A DNA stretch of 64,000 bases, taken from Streptomyces viridiviolaceus. GTDB taxonomy: Bacteria > Actinomycetota > Actinomycetes > Streptomycetales > Streptomycetaceae. Below are positions 41,553-50,260 of the stretch, one piece after another (the first letter of the stretch is position 1; each line of letters begins with the position of its first letter). The position numbers and the translations under genes are program-made. The notes under the pieces were generated by a model. The model did no database searches and was not told the DNA's origin. It saw only the letters and a list, made by a program, of their open reading frames with translations. The DNA is taken from the NCBI RefSeq assembly GCF_014650995.1, contig NZ_BMWA01000005.1, forward strand, positions 95,658 to 159,657, in the 5' to 3' direction.

Positions 41553-41771
41553 ATGGCCAAGACCCAGTTGAACGTGCGGGTGGACGAGGGCACCGCCCGA
41601 GCGGCACGCGAACGCGCCCTGGCGCGCGGCATGAGCGTCAACCGCTACATCGAGGAACTGGTCCGGCAGGACACCGGAGAGGCCGGCCGCACGTTCGTGG
41701 AGGCCGCCGCCGACTTCATGCGGGAGTACGAGAAGGTGTTCGCCGAAGAGGCCGGCGGGGACCGCCGCTGA
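41553..41771 (+). CDS. Ribbon-helix-helix antitoxin
   Basis: The protein has 72 residues. It has the RHH pattern KTQLNVRVDEGTARAARERAL followed by GMSVNRYIEELVRQ, then an acidic C-terminal tail (FMREYEKVFAEEAGG) suited to neutralise a toxin. Translation probably starts on a leaderless mRNA. It is followed after four bases by a Fic-like toxin gene. Confidence 0.88.
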   Translation: MAKTQLNVRVDEGTARAARERALARGMSVNRYIEELVRQDTGEAGRTFVEAAADFMREYEKVFAEEAGGDRR

Positions 41772-41775
41772 TCCG

Positions 41776-42150
41776 TTGAACGACCTCACGATCGACCTCG
41801 CCTGGCTGCTGATGCTCGCCGAACAGCGGACGCCGGGAGACCCCCAGGTCACCGACTGGGGAGCCCTCGTCGCCGCCGTGGCACGCCACCGGGCCGAGAT
41901 ACTCGGCGTCCCCGTCTACGACGGCCCGCACGACCGCGCCGCCGCGCTCCTCCAGCTCCTGATCCACGTCCCCGCGCTGGAGCGGTCCAACGCCCTCTTC
42001 GCCTCGGCGGTGGCGTACGCCTACCTGGTCGCCAGCGGCGTCAAGGTCAGCACGACGCCCGAGCAGGTGCGCGACCTCGCCCTCCTGGTCAAGAGCGGCG
42101 AGGCGTCGGTCGACGACATCGCGCGGGAGCTGCGCCAGTGGAGCCTGTGA
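41776..42150 (+). CDS. Fic/Doc-like toxin with degenerate active-site motif
   Basis: The protein has 124 residues from a TTG start just after the antitoxin gene. It has the helical pattern of small Doc-type proteins with YDGPHDRAAALLQLLIHVPALERSNALFASAVAYAYL. The canonical HPFxxGNGR is not intact: His is present (IHVPALERSNA) but the Gly-Asn-Lys/Arg loop is replaced. It may be inactive as an AMP- or phosphotransferase, or have a different activity. Streptomyces genomes carry similar short pairs. Confidence 0.75.
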   Translation: MNDLTIDLAWLLMLAEQRTPGDPQVTDWGALVAAVARHRAEILGVPVYDGPHDRAAALLQLLIHVPALERSNALFASAVAYAYLVASGVKVSTTPEQVRDLALLVKSGEASVDDIARELRQWSL

Positions 42151-42840
42151 CTACTCCTCGGTCCCGGGCGGCCGCCAGGCCGTGCCGAGTACGCAGTACG
42201 AGGTCGGCAGCGCGGGTCCCTTCTCCGGCATGAGCACCCGCCGGTAGGGGCCCAGCGTGAACCCGGCCGTCCGCAGCGCGGCAACCGGATCCCGGGAGAC
42301 ATGACAGCCGCCCGTCAGCCGCGGCCACACCGTCCGGTCCAGCGCGCGCTGGGTGAGGGTCATCATCCGGCCGCCGCCCCGGCCGTGTTCGAAGAACCGC
42401 ACCTCGCCGCCGGGCCGCAGCACCCGCCGCAGCTCACCGAGCGTCCGCCGCACGTCGCGCACGCTGCACAGCACCAGGGACACCACGGCCGCGTCGAAGG
42501 CCTCGCTCTTGACCGGCAACGCCTCCGCCGCGCCGGGCGCCACGTCGACCGGAACCTCCGCCCGCAGCGCCGCCTCCACGGCCAACTGCCGCAGCACCCG
42601 CTCCGGTTCGATCGCGACGACCTCCGAGACGGTGCCCGGGTAGTGAGCGAAGTTCAGGCCGTTGCCCGCGCCGATCTCGATCACCCGCCCGGACAGTCCG
42701 GTCAGCAGGCGTTCGCGCACCCGGCCCATGCCCATGCGGGTCTCGGCGGTCACGCTGATCCGGGCGTAGTAGCGGGCGAACACCGGGTGGTGCACGGCGT
42801 CCGGCGGCACCCCGCGGGAGCGGGCGGATCGCAGCGGCAT
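42151..42840 (-). CDS. Class I SAM-dependent methyltransferase (UbiE-like)
   Basis: The protein has 229 residues from the ATG at 42840; longer frames upstream run into a tandem repeat and are not supported. The SAM motif is RVIEIGAGNGLNFAHYP, with VAIEPERVLRQLAVEAA, FDAAVVSLVLCSV and LRPGGEVRFFEHGRG. The family methylates small molecules such as lipids or quinones. It is a single gene; the substrate is unknown. Confidence 0.9.
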   Translation of the reverse strand: MPLRSARSRGVPPDAVHHPVFARYYARISVTAETRMGMGRVRERLLTGLSGRVIEIGAGNGLNFAHYPGTVSEVVAIEPERVLRQLAVEAALRAEVPVDVAPGAAEALPVKSEAFDAAVVSLVLCSVRDVRRTLGELRRVLRPGGEVRFFEHGRGGGRMMTLTQRALDRTVWPRLTGGCHVSRDPVAALRTAGFTLGPYRRVLMPEKGPALPTSYCVLGTAWRPPGTEE

Positions 42841-43313
42841 GGGACCTCCCTCACGAGGCGGCGCCTTACCGCGATTGTCCCCCGAACGAGCCCCGTCCAC
42901 CCCCGGCCGACGCCTCCGGTTCACGCCGACCACCACGACACCGCCCGGACCAAGCCCCGCGGTCCGGCTGCCCTTGGGGTCAGGGCCTCTCCCGCCGCCG
43001 CGGGTTTCACCGCGTCGCCGGTGGCTTCCGGTGCGGGTGTCTGCCGCTTCGGTGCCGCCGGACGGGACCACGGCGCGTCCGGTGCGGCGTGGGTGCCGGC
43101 CGGTCGGGTGTCGTCGGTTGGGCCAGGGCCCCCGGTTCGGCTGCCCTTGGGGTCAGGGCCTCTCCCGCCGCCGCGGGTTTCACCGCGTCGCCGGTGGCTT
43201 CCGGTGCGGGTGTCTGCCGCTTCGGTGCCGCCGGACGGGACCACGGCGCGTCCGGTGCGGCGTGGGTGCCGGCCGGTCGGGTCACTCGTCCTCGGGGTCA
43301 GGGTGTTCTCAGG
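42841..43313. other. 473-base gene-free spacer containing a long direct repeat
   Basis: Between the methyltransferase start and the bioD stop there is no credible gene. The open frames here encode only Pro/Arg/Gly-rich sequence that repeats with the DNA. The interval is dominated by the duplicated 142-bp block described separately. Confidence 0.7.
42968..43282. repeat. Exact 142-bp direct repeat, period 173 bp
   Basis: Positions 42968-43109 and 43141-43282 are identical by eye over 142 bases; each begins CTGCCCTTGGGGTCAGGG and ends GGCCGGTCGGGT. A 31-base spacer separates them. GGGGTCAGGG occurs a third time at about 43294-43303. Perfect identity points to a recent duplication. Confidence 0.9.
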
Positions 43314-44030
43314 TCAGGGGGCCTCCCGTTTCCGGAAGGCCTCCACGTCCCAGGTGCCGTCCAGCGCGGGGGCCAGCCAGTGCGGTGCCGAGGAGCGGAA
43401 GGCGGGCGGGGCGAGGGCGCCCGCACCGGCGGGCAGGGCGCCGAGCAGGGGGGCTCCGGCCACGTCCGGCAGGTCCGCGAGGTTGCAGCGCGAGGCGAGG
43501 TCGGGATGCTGCGGCCAGCTGCCGATCACCACGCCCGACAGACCGAGCCCGCGGGAGCGCAGTTCACGTGCCGTCAGCTCCGTGGTGTTCAGCGTGCCCA
43601 GGCCCGCCGAGGCCACCACCAGCACCGGCGCGCCGAGCAGTTCGGCGGCGTCCGCGAGGGTCCCGCCCGCCGCGTCGAACCGGACCAGCAGCCCGCCCGC
43701 TCCCTCCACCAGCACCAGGTCGTGGTCCGTGGCCAGCTTGGCGGCGGCCTCGGCCACCTCCTCGGGGTGCACCGGCGCCCGGCCGGCCCTGCGCGCGGCC
43801 GTGCCCGGCGCCAACGGCTCGGGATAGCGCGCGACTTCGGCCGCCGTCACGGCACCCGCGAGGCGGGCGACCTCCTGTGCGTCCCCCGGCTCGTCCGGCC
43901 CCACGCCCGTCTGCGCGGCCTTCAGCACGGCCACCGACCGGCCGGCCGCCCGCGCCGTCGCCGCGACGGCGGCGGTCGCGACGGTCTTGCCGACCTCCGT
44001 GCCCGTGCCCGTGATCACCAGTACCGGCAT
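43314..44030 (-). CDS. bioD: Dethiobiotin synthetase
   Basis: The protein has 238 residues. It has the P-loop VITGTGTEVGKT at the start, VAVLKAAQTGVGPDEPGD with the substrate-contacting lysine, and LVLVEGAGGLLV. It closes the ureido ring of biotin using ATP and CO2. It starts one base after the bioA stop codon, so it is the last gene of bioBAD. Confidence 0.96.
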   Translation of the reverse strand: MPVLVITGTGTEVGKTVATAAVAATARAAGRSVAVLKAAQTGVGPDEPGDAQEVARLAGAVTAAEVARYPEPLAPGTAARRAGRAPVHPEEVAEAAAKLATDHDLVLVEGAGGLLVRFDAAGGTLADAAELLGAPVLVVASAGLGTLNTTELTARELRSRGLGLSGVVIGSWPQHPDLASRCNLADLPDVAGAPLLGALPAGAGALAPPAFRSSAPHWLAPALDGTWDVEAFRKREAP

Positions 44031-44031
44031 G

Positions 44032-45318
44032 TCATCCCTTCCCGGCCGCCGCGCACACCGCACGTCCGATCCGCGCGACGTCCGCATCACCCGTGACGTA
44101 CGGCGGCATGGTGTAGATCAGGTCGCGGAACGGCCGCAGCCACACGCCCTCGCGCACCGCCGCCCGCGTCGCCGCCGCCATGTCGACGGGATGGTCCAGC
44201 TGCACCACCCCGATCGCGCCGAGGACCCGCACGTCCGTCACGCCCGGCAGCTCGGCGGCGGGCGCCAGACCCTCGCGCAGACCCGCCTCGATGCGCTTGA
44301 CCTCCGCGAGCCAGTCCTGCCCGAGCAGGAGCCCGATCGAGGCGCACGCCACGGCCGCCGCCAGCGGGTTGCCCATGAACGTCGGCCCATGGGCGAGCAC
44401 CGGCACCTCGCCGCGCGAGATTCCGTCCGCGACCCGTGACGTGCACAGCGTCGCCGCCATCGTCAGATAGCCGCCGGTCAGCGCCTTGCCCACGCACATC
44501 ACATCCGGCGTCACCGCCGCGTGCTCCGCCGCGAACAGCGCGCCCGTACGCCCGAAGCCGGTCGCGATCTCGTCGAACACCAGCAGGACGTCGTGCGCGT
44601 CGCACGCCTCCCGCAGCACCCGCAGGTACGCGGGGGAGTGGAACCGCATCCCGCCCGCGCCCTGCACCACCGGCTCGACGATCACCGCGGCCAGCTCGTC
44701 GGCGTGCCGCTCGATGAGTGACCGCAGGTGGTCGGCGTACGTCTCCTCGTACTCCGCCGGCGGCGCGTCCGCGAACACCTGGCGCGGCAGGACGCCCGTC
44801 CACAGCTCGTGCATGCCGCCCTCGGGGTCGCACACCGACATCGGCTGCCAGGTGTCGCCGTGGTAGCCGCCGCGCCAGGTCAGCAGGCGCCGCTTCGCGG
44901 GCCGGCCGAGCGAACGCCAGTACTGCAGGCACATCTTGACCGCGACCTCGACCGACACCGAGCCGGAGTCGGCGAGGAAGACGTGCTCCAGACCATCGGG
45001 CGACATGTCGACAAGGAGCTTCGCCAGCCGCACGGCGGGCTCGTGGGTGAGCCCGCCGAACATCACATGGCTCATGCGCTCCAGCTGCTCGCGTGCCGCC
45101 TCGTTCAGCACCGGGTGGTTGTAGCCGTGGATCGCCGACCACCAGGACGACATCCCGTCGACGAGTTCCCCGGAGCCGTCGGCCGGCCGCAGCCGCACCC
45201 CGCTCGCCGACTCCACGACCAGCGGGTCCTGCCGGCCGGGCATCGGGCCGTACGGGTGCCAGACGTGCCGCCGGTCGAGCCGGAGCAGCTCGTCCACCGT
45301 CAGTTCGGGCTCAGGCAT
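44032..45318 (-). CDS. bioA: Adenosylmethionine-8-amino-7-oxononanoate aminotransferase
   Basis: The protein has 428 residues from the ATG at 45318, which overlaps the bioB stop by eight bases. It has [14 protein letters not shown], the class III motif [15 protein letters not shown] and the PLP lysine in [13 protein letters not shown]. It uses SAM as amino donor to make 7,8-diaminononanoate. An in-frame upstream ATG inside bioB is less likely. Confidence 0.97.
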   Translation of the reverse strand: MPEPELTVDELLRLDRRHVWHPYGPMPGRQDPLVVESASGVRLRPADGSGELVDGMSSWWSAIHGYNHPVLNEAAREQLERMSHVMFGGLTHEPAVRLAKLLVDMSPDGLEHVFLADSGSVSVEVAVKMCLQYWRSLGRPAKRRLLTWRGGYHGDTWQPMSVCDPEGGMHELWTGVLPRQVFADAPPAEYEETYADHLRSLIERHADELAAVIVEPVVQGAGGMRFHSPAYLRVLREACDAHDVLLVFDEIATGFGRTGALFAAEHAAVTPDVMCVGKALTGGYLTMAATLCTSRVADGISRGEVPVLAHGPTFMGNPLAAAVACASIGLLLGQDWLAEVKRIEAGLREGLAPAAELPGVTDVRVLGAIGVVQLDHPVDMAAATRAAVREGVWLRPFRDLIYTMPPYVTGDADVARIGRAVCAAAGKG

Positions 45319-46456
45319 TGGGCGCGAGGTCCGTTCCCGCACCGCGGCGGCGTACGGCGACCAGGTCCGTACGGGGTTCCTCGGTCCGTGCGGCGGGAGT
45401 GGATCCGCAGGCCCCGCCGCCCTCGTGCGACCCGCAGCCGCCGCCGGCCGTCGCCCGGTGCCCGGGCAGGGTCACCTGGTCGGTGCCCTCCACCTCGAAC
45501 CCGGCGTCCGCGATCATCTCCAGGTCGGCCTTGCCCGCCTGGCCCTCGCTGGTGAGGTAGTCGCCGAGGAAGATGGAGTTGGCCAGGTGCAGGGCCAGCG
45601 GCTGCATCGTGCGCAGGTGGACCTCGCGCCCGCCGGCGATGCGGACCTCGACGTCCGGGCAGACGAACCGGGTCATCGCCAGGATGCGCAGGCAGCGCTG
45701 CGGGGTGAGGTTCCACTCCTTGGCCAGCGGCGTGCCCTCGAACGGGATCAGGAAGTTCACCGGGACCGAGTCCGGGTCCAGTTCACGCAGGGAGAAGACC
45801 ACGTCGACCAGGTCCTCGTCGCTCTCGCCCATGCCCGCGATCAGCCCGGAGCAGGCGGACAGACCGGCGGCGTGCGCCTTCTGCACCGTGTCCACCCGGT
45901 CGGCGTACGTGTGCGTGGTCGTGATGTCCCCGTACGTCGACTCGGAGGTGTTGAGGTTGTGGTTGTAGGCGTCGGCGCCCGCCTCGCGCAGCCGCTCCGC
46001 CTGACCGTCGGAGAGCAGGCCCAGGCAGGCGCACACCTCGACCGACTCGTTCTGCTCCTTGATGGCCTTGATGGTCTCGGAGACCCGGTCCACGTCCCGG
46101 TCGGTCGGACCCCGGCCGCTGGCCACCAGGCACACCCGCTTGGCGCCCCCGGACACGCCGGCGGCGGCGGCCTCGGACGCCTCGCCGGGCTTGAGCCAGG
46201 TGTACTTCAGGATCTCGGCCTTGGAGCCGAGCCGCTGCGAGCAGTACGAGCAGTCCTCCGGGCACAGGCCCGACTTGAGGTTGACCAGGTAGTTGAGTTT
46301 CACCCGCCGGCCGAACCAGTGCCGGCGCACCTTGCCGGCCGCGGCCACCACATCGAGCAGTTCGTCGTCGGAAGTGGCGAGGACGGCCAGAGCTTCCTCG
46401 CGGGTCGGCGACTCGCGCCGAAGCCCCTTGTCCACCAGCGTGTTCAGCAGGTCCAT
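45311..46456 (-). CDS. bioB: Biotin synthase
   Basis: The protein has 381 residues from the ATG at 46456. It has the radical-SAM cluster motif [17 protein letters not shown] and the conserved arginine region [10 protein letters not shown]. After the usual C-terminus (near residue 330) a tail of about 45 residues adds Gly/Cys-rich sequence ([15 protein letters not shown]) not needed for the known reaction. It inserts sulfur into dethiobiotin. First gene of bioBAD and divergent from bioF. Confidence 0.97.
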   Translation of the reverse strand: MDLLNTLVDKGLRRESPTREEALAVLATSDDELLDVVAAAGKVRRHWFGRRVKLNYLVNLKSGLCPEDCSYCSQRLGSKAEILKYTWLKPGEASEAAAAGVSGGAKRVCLVASGRGPTDRDVDRVSETIKAIKEQNESVEVCACLGLLSDGQAERLREAGADAYNHNLNTSESTYGDITTTHTYADRVDTVQKAHAAGLSACSGLIAGMGESDEDLVDVVFSLRELDPDSVPVNFLIPFEGTPLAKEWNLTPQRCLRILAMTRFVCPDVEVRIAGGREVHLRTMQPLALHLANSIFLGDYLTSEGQAGKADLEMIADAGFEVEGTDQVTLPGHRATAGGGCGSHEGGGACGSTPAARTEEPRTDLVAVRRRGAGTDLAPNA

Positions 46457-46524
46457 GAGAGCCGATCCTGTCCTACGAAGCCACCCGGGGCCAAGGAGAC
46501 TTCGCACAACACTGCCCGATCGCC

Positions 46525-46542
46525 GTGTGGGTATTGCCACAC
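46525..46542. promoter_or_regulatory. Inverted repeat in the bioB/bioF divergent promoter
   Basis: GTGTGG-GTATTG-CCACAC is a perfect 6-bp inverted repeat with a six-base spacer, located 69 bases from the bioB start and 65 bases from the bioF start. Its central place in the shared 150-base promoter region makes it a candidate operator for a biotin-responsive repressor. A possible -10 (TAGTGT, 46565-46570) for bioF lies beyond it. Confidence 0.5.
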
Positions 46543-46606
46543 CTCGGGCGGACGGCCGGGCCGCTAGTGTCTGTCCATTGCCTACAAATTCCCGGAGGAC
46601 CGACCC

Positions 46607-47734
46607 ATGGCGTTCGACTGGATCGACGAGCAGGCGGAGCTGCGCCGCCGGGCCGGACTCGTGCGGACTCTGCGCCCCCGCCCGGCCGACTCGCCGCTGC
46701 TGGACCTGGCGAGCAACGACTACCTGGGCCTCGCCCGGCATCCCGAGGTCGTCGAGGGAGCGGTGCGGGCCGCGCGGACCTGGGGCGGCGGTGCGACCGG
46801 CTCCCGGCTCGTCACCGGCACCACCGCACTGCACGCCGAACTCGAACGCGAACTGGCCGCCTTCTGCGGCTTCGAGTCCGCGCTCGTCCTCTCCTCCGGC
46901 TACGCGGCCAACCTCGCCGCGGTCACGGCGCTGGCGCCGCACGGCACCCTCGTGGTGTCCGACGCGGGCAACCACGCCTCCCTGATCGACGGCTGCCGGC
47001 TGGCCCGCGGCACGGTCCAGGTGGCGGCGCACGCCGACCCGGACGCCGTGCGCAAGGCGCTGCGGACGCACGACGGACCCGCTGTCGCCGTCTCCGACAC
47101 GGTCTTCTCGGTTGACGGCGACGCCGCGCCGCTGGCGGCCCTCGCGGGGGCGTGCCGGGAGCGCGGTGCCGGACTGGTCGTCGACGACGCCCACGGCCTC
47201 GGCGTCCTCGGCGACGGCGGGCGCGGCGCCGCGCAGGCGGCGGGGCTCGCGGGCGCCGACGACGTGGTCGTCACGGTCACGCTGTCCAAGTCGCTCGGCA
47301 GCCAGGGCGGGGCCGTGCTCGGCCCCGCCAAGGTGATCGACCATCTGGTCAACGCGGCCCGGACGTTCATCTTCGACACGGGCCTCGCCCCCGCGGCGGC
47401 GGGCGCGGCCCTGGCCGCACTGGGACTGCTGCGCCGCGAGCCGGAGAGGGCGGTGCGTGCCCGCGCGGTGGCCCGCGAACTGCACGCACGCCTGACCGCC
47501 GCGGGCCTGGAGGCGGTGCGTCCGGACGCCGCGGTGGTCTCGGTGCGCGCGCCCTCGCCGGAGGGGGCCGTGCGCTGGGCGGCCGACTGCCGTGCGGCCG
47601 GCCTGACCGTGGGCTGTTTCCGTCCTCCTTCCGTGCCCGACGGCATCTCACGGCTCAGGCTGACCGCCCGCGCGGACCTCTCCGCGGAGCAGATCGAACG
47701 CGCTGTACGGGTGATCGGCGAAACGCGGCCATGA
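46607..47734 (+). CDS. bioF: 8-amino-7-oxononanoate synthase
   Basis: The protein has 375 residues, with CCCGGAGGAC before the ATG. Motifs are [44 protein letters not shown] and the PLP lysine in [13 protein letters not shown]. It condenses pimeloyl-ACP/CoA with alanine. It is separated from bioBAD by a divergent promoter instead of being in the same operon. Confidence 0.96.
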   Translation: MAFDWIDEQAELRRRAGLVRTLRPRPADSPLLDLASNDYLGLARHPEVVEGAVRAARTWGGGATGSRLVTGTTALHAELERELAAFCGFESALVLSSGYAANLAAVTALAPHGTLVVSDAGNHASLIDGCRLARGTVQVAAHADPDAVRKALRTHDGPAVAVSDTVFSVDGDAAPLAALAGACRERGAGLVVDDAHGLGVLGDGGRGAAQAAGLAGADDVVVTVTLSKSLGSQGGAVLGPAKVIDHLVNAARTFIFDTGLAPAAAGAALAALGLLRREPERAVRARAVARELHARLTAAGLEAVRPDAAVVSVRAPSPEGAVRWAADCRAAGLTVGCFRPPSVPDGISRLRLTARADLSAEQIERAVRVIGETRP

Positions 47735-47776
47735 GTCGGCGTGGCACGGCCGTGCTCCGCTCGGTGCCGGCAGGGA

Positions 47777-48007
47777 TCAGATGCGGTGGACCTCGGCCGT
47801 GAACGACGCCCAGCTCCCGGGGGAGAAGAGCAGCGCGGGTCCGGCCGGATCCTTGGAGTCGCGCACGGCGAGCAGTCCGGCCCAGGGGCCGGCCGGCGGC
47901 AAGGCCGTCTCCACGCAGTTGTTGGCTCCGGTGCTGTAGCTGCTGCGCAGCCACCGCACGCCGTGCAGATCGGTGCTCGAACTGATGTTCCGAGGAAGTG
48001 CGGACAT
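47777..48007 (-). CDS. DUF397 protein
   Basis: The protein has 76 residues. It has the family core VRWLRSSYSTGANNCVETA and AVRDSKDPAGPALLFSPGSWASF. Such proteins are nearly always encoded behind an XRE/DUF5753 regulator and act with it in development or antibiotic control, possibly like an antitoxin. It starts nine bases after that gene here. Confidence 0.93.
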   Translation of the reverse strand: MSALPRNISSSTDLHGVRWLRSSYSTGANNCVETALPPAGPWAGLLAVRDSKDPAGPALLFSPGSWASFTAEVHRI

Positions 48008-48016
48008 GGTGCCTCC

Positions 48017-48877
48017 TTACGCGCCGGCCGCTGTCGCGGCGATGAAGTCCAACGAGTCCTCGGGCGAAAGGGCATGGTTCAAAAGGGCGTTGAAGGCCTC
48101 CGTGTAGGCCTCTAGGTCTTCTTTCCGTTCGAGATGCAGGCTACTCGTCAAGTGGTCGAGAACAACCACGTCCAGATCAGAAGTGCTCGAAAAAGAGAAG
48201 ATTACGAAAGGGCCGGTGACGCCGATATGTGCTCCGGCGGCGAACGGCAGGACCTGCAGCCGCACATGGGGCAGGCGGGCGGCCTCCACCAGTCGCCGCA
48301 GCTGACGGTCCATGACCCCGGGACCGCCCACCTCCCGGCGCAGCACCGCCTCGTCCAGGACGGCGCTCAGCCGCAGCGGCGGCTCGGCACGCAGCACGTC
48401 CTGACGGGCCAGCCGTACCTCCACCAGCGTGTCCAGCCGCTCCTCGGGCAGTCCGTCCACCGCGGCCCGCGTCACCGCGCGGGCGTACTCCGGGGTCTGC
48501 AGCAGTCCCGGGACCACGGTGGTCTCCAGCGTGCGCATGGCGCTCGCCTGGGACTCCAGGCTGATGAAGTCCCGGTAGGTCGGCGGCAGCACCCCGCGAT
48601 AGGCGTGCCACCAGTGGTGCCGGCCGCCGTCGCCGTCGGACCTCGCCAAAACAAGCAGCAGTTCCCGCAGCTGCGGATCGTGCACGCCGTAGGCGTCCAG
48701 CAGTAACCGCACGTCGGCCGGTTTCGTCCCGCTCGTGCCGGTCTCGATACGGCTCACCTTCGACTGGTGCCAGCCCACCAGCCGGGCCGCCTCGCCGCTG
48801 GTGATCCCCGCCGAGGTGCGCAGCGCGCGCAGCTCCGCGCCCAGCTTCCGGCGGCGCACCACGGGACCGTGCTGCAT
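48017..48877 (-). CDS. XRE-family regulator with DUF5753 domain
   Basis: The protein has 286 residues from the ATG at 48877. The HTH is ELRALRTSAGITSGEAARLVGWHQSKVSRIETG, followed by the long DUF5753 domain (VVPGLLQTPEYARAV, VVGGPGV-like RREVGGPGVMDRQLRRL and HIGVTGPFVIFSF). WhiJ-type regulators of Streptomyces share this shape. It forms an operon with DUF397 and is divergent from a RsbW-like gene. Confidence 0.92.
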   Translation of the reverse strand: MQHGPVVRRRKLGAELRALRTSAGITSGEAARLVGWHQSKVSRIETGTSGTKPADVRLLLDAYGVHDPQLRELLLVLARSDGDGGRHHWWHAYRGVLPPTYRDFISLESQASAMRTLETTVVPGLLQTPEYARAVTRAAVDGLPEERLDTLVEVRLARQDVLRAEPPLRLSAVLDEAVLRREVGGPGVMDRQLRRLVEAARLPHVRLQVLPFAAGAHIGVTGPFVIFSFSSTSDLDVVVLDHLTSSLHLERKEDLEAYTEAFNALLNHALSPEDSLDFIAATAAGA

Positions 48878-48953
48878 GGGCCACTCCCTTACTCCCGATG
48901 AGCCGCCCGAATACGTGCTGCCGTCGCAGAGTTCACCGCATCGAGCGACAGAT

Positions 48954-48963
48954 ATATGCATAT
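48954..48963. promoter_or_regulatory. AT-rich palindrome ATATGCATAT in the XRE/anti-sigma divergent region
   Basis: A perfect 10-bp AT-rich palindrome (within GATATATGCATATC) stands out in this GC-rich genome. It sits 77 bases upstream of the XRE gene and 128 bases upstream of the anti-sigma-like gene. It is a plausible operator for the XRE protein, which would regulate both directions. Confidence 0.5.
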
Positions 48964-49091
48964 CTTGGTGGATCGCCAGCCTTCACCGGTGTGGTGATGG
49001 CAGTCTGGCGGCGAAGCACCAGTCCGGGACCGTACTCGAACCATCCGCTCCGTGTCGGACTTCGGTCCCGTGGGAAAGGGACGACGTCGCC

Positions 49092-49571
49092 ATGGCAGAC
49101 CATCTGGAAGCATCCGTCACTCTGCCGAGCGATCCCGCCTCGGTGGCCGCCGCCCGTACCTATGTGGTCGGCACCCTGGCGGAGTGGGGCCTGCCGGCGG
49201 ACACGGACGTGTCCGACACCGTCCGGCTCATCGTCTCGGAACTGGCCACCAACGCGGTGCAGCACACTTTCGGCCAGTCACCGACCTTCACCGTCGACGT
49301 CGCGCTCGACCGCGACGAGCGGCTGCGCATCGGTGTCACCGACAGCCATCCGCGCTTCCCCAAACGCCTGCCGGCCGCCGTCCAGCAGGACAACGGCCGG
49401 GGCATGGTGATCGTCCGGTGGCTGACGGCGGAGTGCGGCGGCAGGCTGAGGGTCCGGCCGACGCGCGAGGGCGGCAAGACCGTCTCCATCGAGCTGCCCT
49501 GGACGGCGCCGGGGCAGCCGGTGCCCGCCGAGCCCGTCCCGGCCGTCGGCCGGCCGGAGCCTCAGCGGTGA
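49092..49571 (+). CDS. RsbW-like anti-sigma / ATP-binding regulatory protein
   Basis: The protein has 159 residues with GGGAAAGGGA upstream. The HATPase fold is seen in VRLIVSELATNAVQHTFG (N box), IGVTDSHPRFP (G1) and DNGRGMVIVRWLTAECGG (G2). A Pro-rich tail follows. These small kinases of the BldB/AbaA neighbourhood type form a set with XRE and DUF397 genes. The sigma or anti-sigma target is unknown. Confidence 0.9.
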   Translation: MADHLEASVTLPSDPASVAAARTYVVGTLAEWGLPADTDVSDTVRLIVSELATNAVQHTFGQSPTFTVDVALDRDERLRIGVTDSHPRFPKRLPAAVQQDNGRGMVIVRWLTAECGGRLRVRPTREGGKTVSIELPWTAPGQPVPAEPVPAVGRPEPQR

Positions 49572-49573
49572 GG

Positions 49574-49621
49574 CGCCCGGGGAGGTGGCGGCGTGTCAGG
49601 TCGCCGCCGCCTCCCCGGGCG
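49574..49621. terminator. 20-bp stem-loop between convergent genes
   Basis: The arms 49574-49593 and 49602-49621 (CGCCCGGGGAGG.. and ..CCTCCCCGGGCG) pair with one mismatch around an 8-base loop. The stem lies between the stop codons of the RsbW-like gene and the NlpC/P60 gene. Confidence 0.75.
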
Positions 49622-49623
49622 GT

Positions 49624-50097
49624 TCACTTGACCCGGCCGTACAGAACGCTCCTGGTCCAGATCTTCTGGAGGCGCACCACGTCCCCGGTCTTCGGGGCGT
49701 GCCAGATCCTGCCCTTCCCGGCGTAGATGCCGACGTGGTAGATGCTGCTGCCCGAGTGGAAGAACACGAGGTCTCCGACCTTGCGGTTCTTGGCGGAGAC
49801 GTGGCGGGTCTTGTTGTACTGCTGGGCCGCGGTGCGCGGCAGCTTCTTGCCGGCCTTCTTGAACGAGTACAGCGTGAGCCCGGAGCAGTCGAACCTGCGT
49901 GGCCCCGTGGCGCCCCACTGGTAGGGCGAACCCTTCTTGGAGGCCGCGATCCGGAGCGCTTTCGTGGCGTGGCTCGCGGCGGCGGCCTCGGGGGCCGCAC
50001 CGGGGACCACGATGGAGCCGCCGACGGCGGCGATGGTCAGGGCCGAGGCCGTACCGGCGCGGGCCATGAGCGACGGGACACGATTGAGCGCAGTCAT
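49624..50097 (-). CDS. Secreted NlpC/P60 cell-wall endopeptidase
   Basis: The protein has 157 residues. A signal peptide (about 1-40, ending PEAAAAS) precedes the domain with the catalytic Cys in RRFDCSGLTLYSF, His in YHVGIYAGKG and a second His in IWHAPKTGD. It cleaves peptidoglycan stem peptides. A c-di-AMP riboswitch lies in its leader, as in other Streptomyces cell-wall hydrolase genes, linking its expression to c-di-AMP. Confidence 0.94.
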   Translation of the reverse strand: MTALNRVPSLMARAGTASALTIAAVGGSIVVPGAAPEAAAASHATKALRIAASKKGSPYQWGATGPRRFDCSGLTLYSFKKAGKKLPRTAAQQYNKTRHVSAKNRKVGDLVFFHSGSSIYHVGIYAGKGRIWHAPKTGDVVRLQKIWTRSVLYGRVK

Positions 50098-50111
50098 GCG
50101 CAACCCTTCGT

Positions 50112-50260
50112 CAGCCGCCTGTGAAGGATGACCTGTCGGATTCGGGCTGGCGAAGTGGCCCGGCCGCACGGGTGCGGCTTCACCCCAAGGGCTGCTCGGC
50201 CCGGCGCCTCCTTCTCGCGGAGATGACCGTTCCGGCGACCCGTCGTGCTTGGGTCCTCCA
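50112..50260 (-). ncRNA. ydaO-yuaA (c-di-AMP) riboswitch in the nlpC leader
   Basis: On the minus strand the leader contains GGGGTGAAGCCGC (50176-50186 and on) and, about 30 bases later, CCCGAATCCGACAGGTCA (up to 50146), then CACAGGCGG at about 50115-50123, just before the gene start. These three blocks, in this order and spacing, match the conserved core of the c-di-AMP riboswitch as I remember it from Streptomyces rpfA and nlpC genes. The 5' boundary is approximate. Confidence 0.75.

Noticed and set aside
42841..43244. N-terminal extension of the methyltransferase or separate genes inside the 142-bp repeat
   Set aside because: The translations repeat with the DNA, are Pro/Arg/Gly-rich and lack ribosome-binding sites. 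The ATG at 42840 gives a complete methyltransferase.
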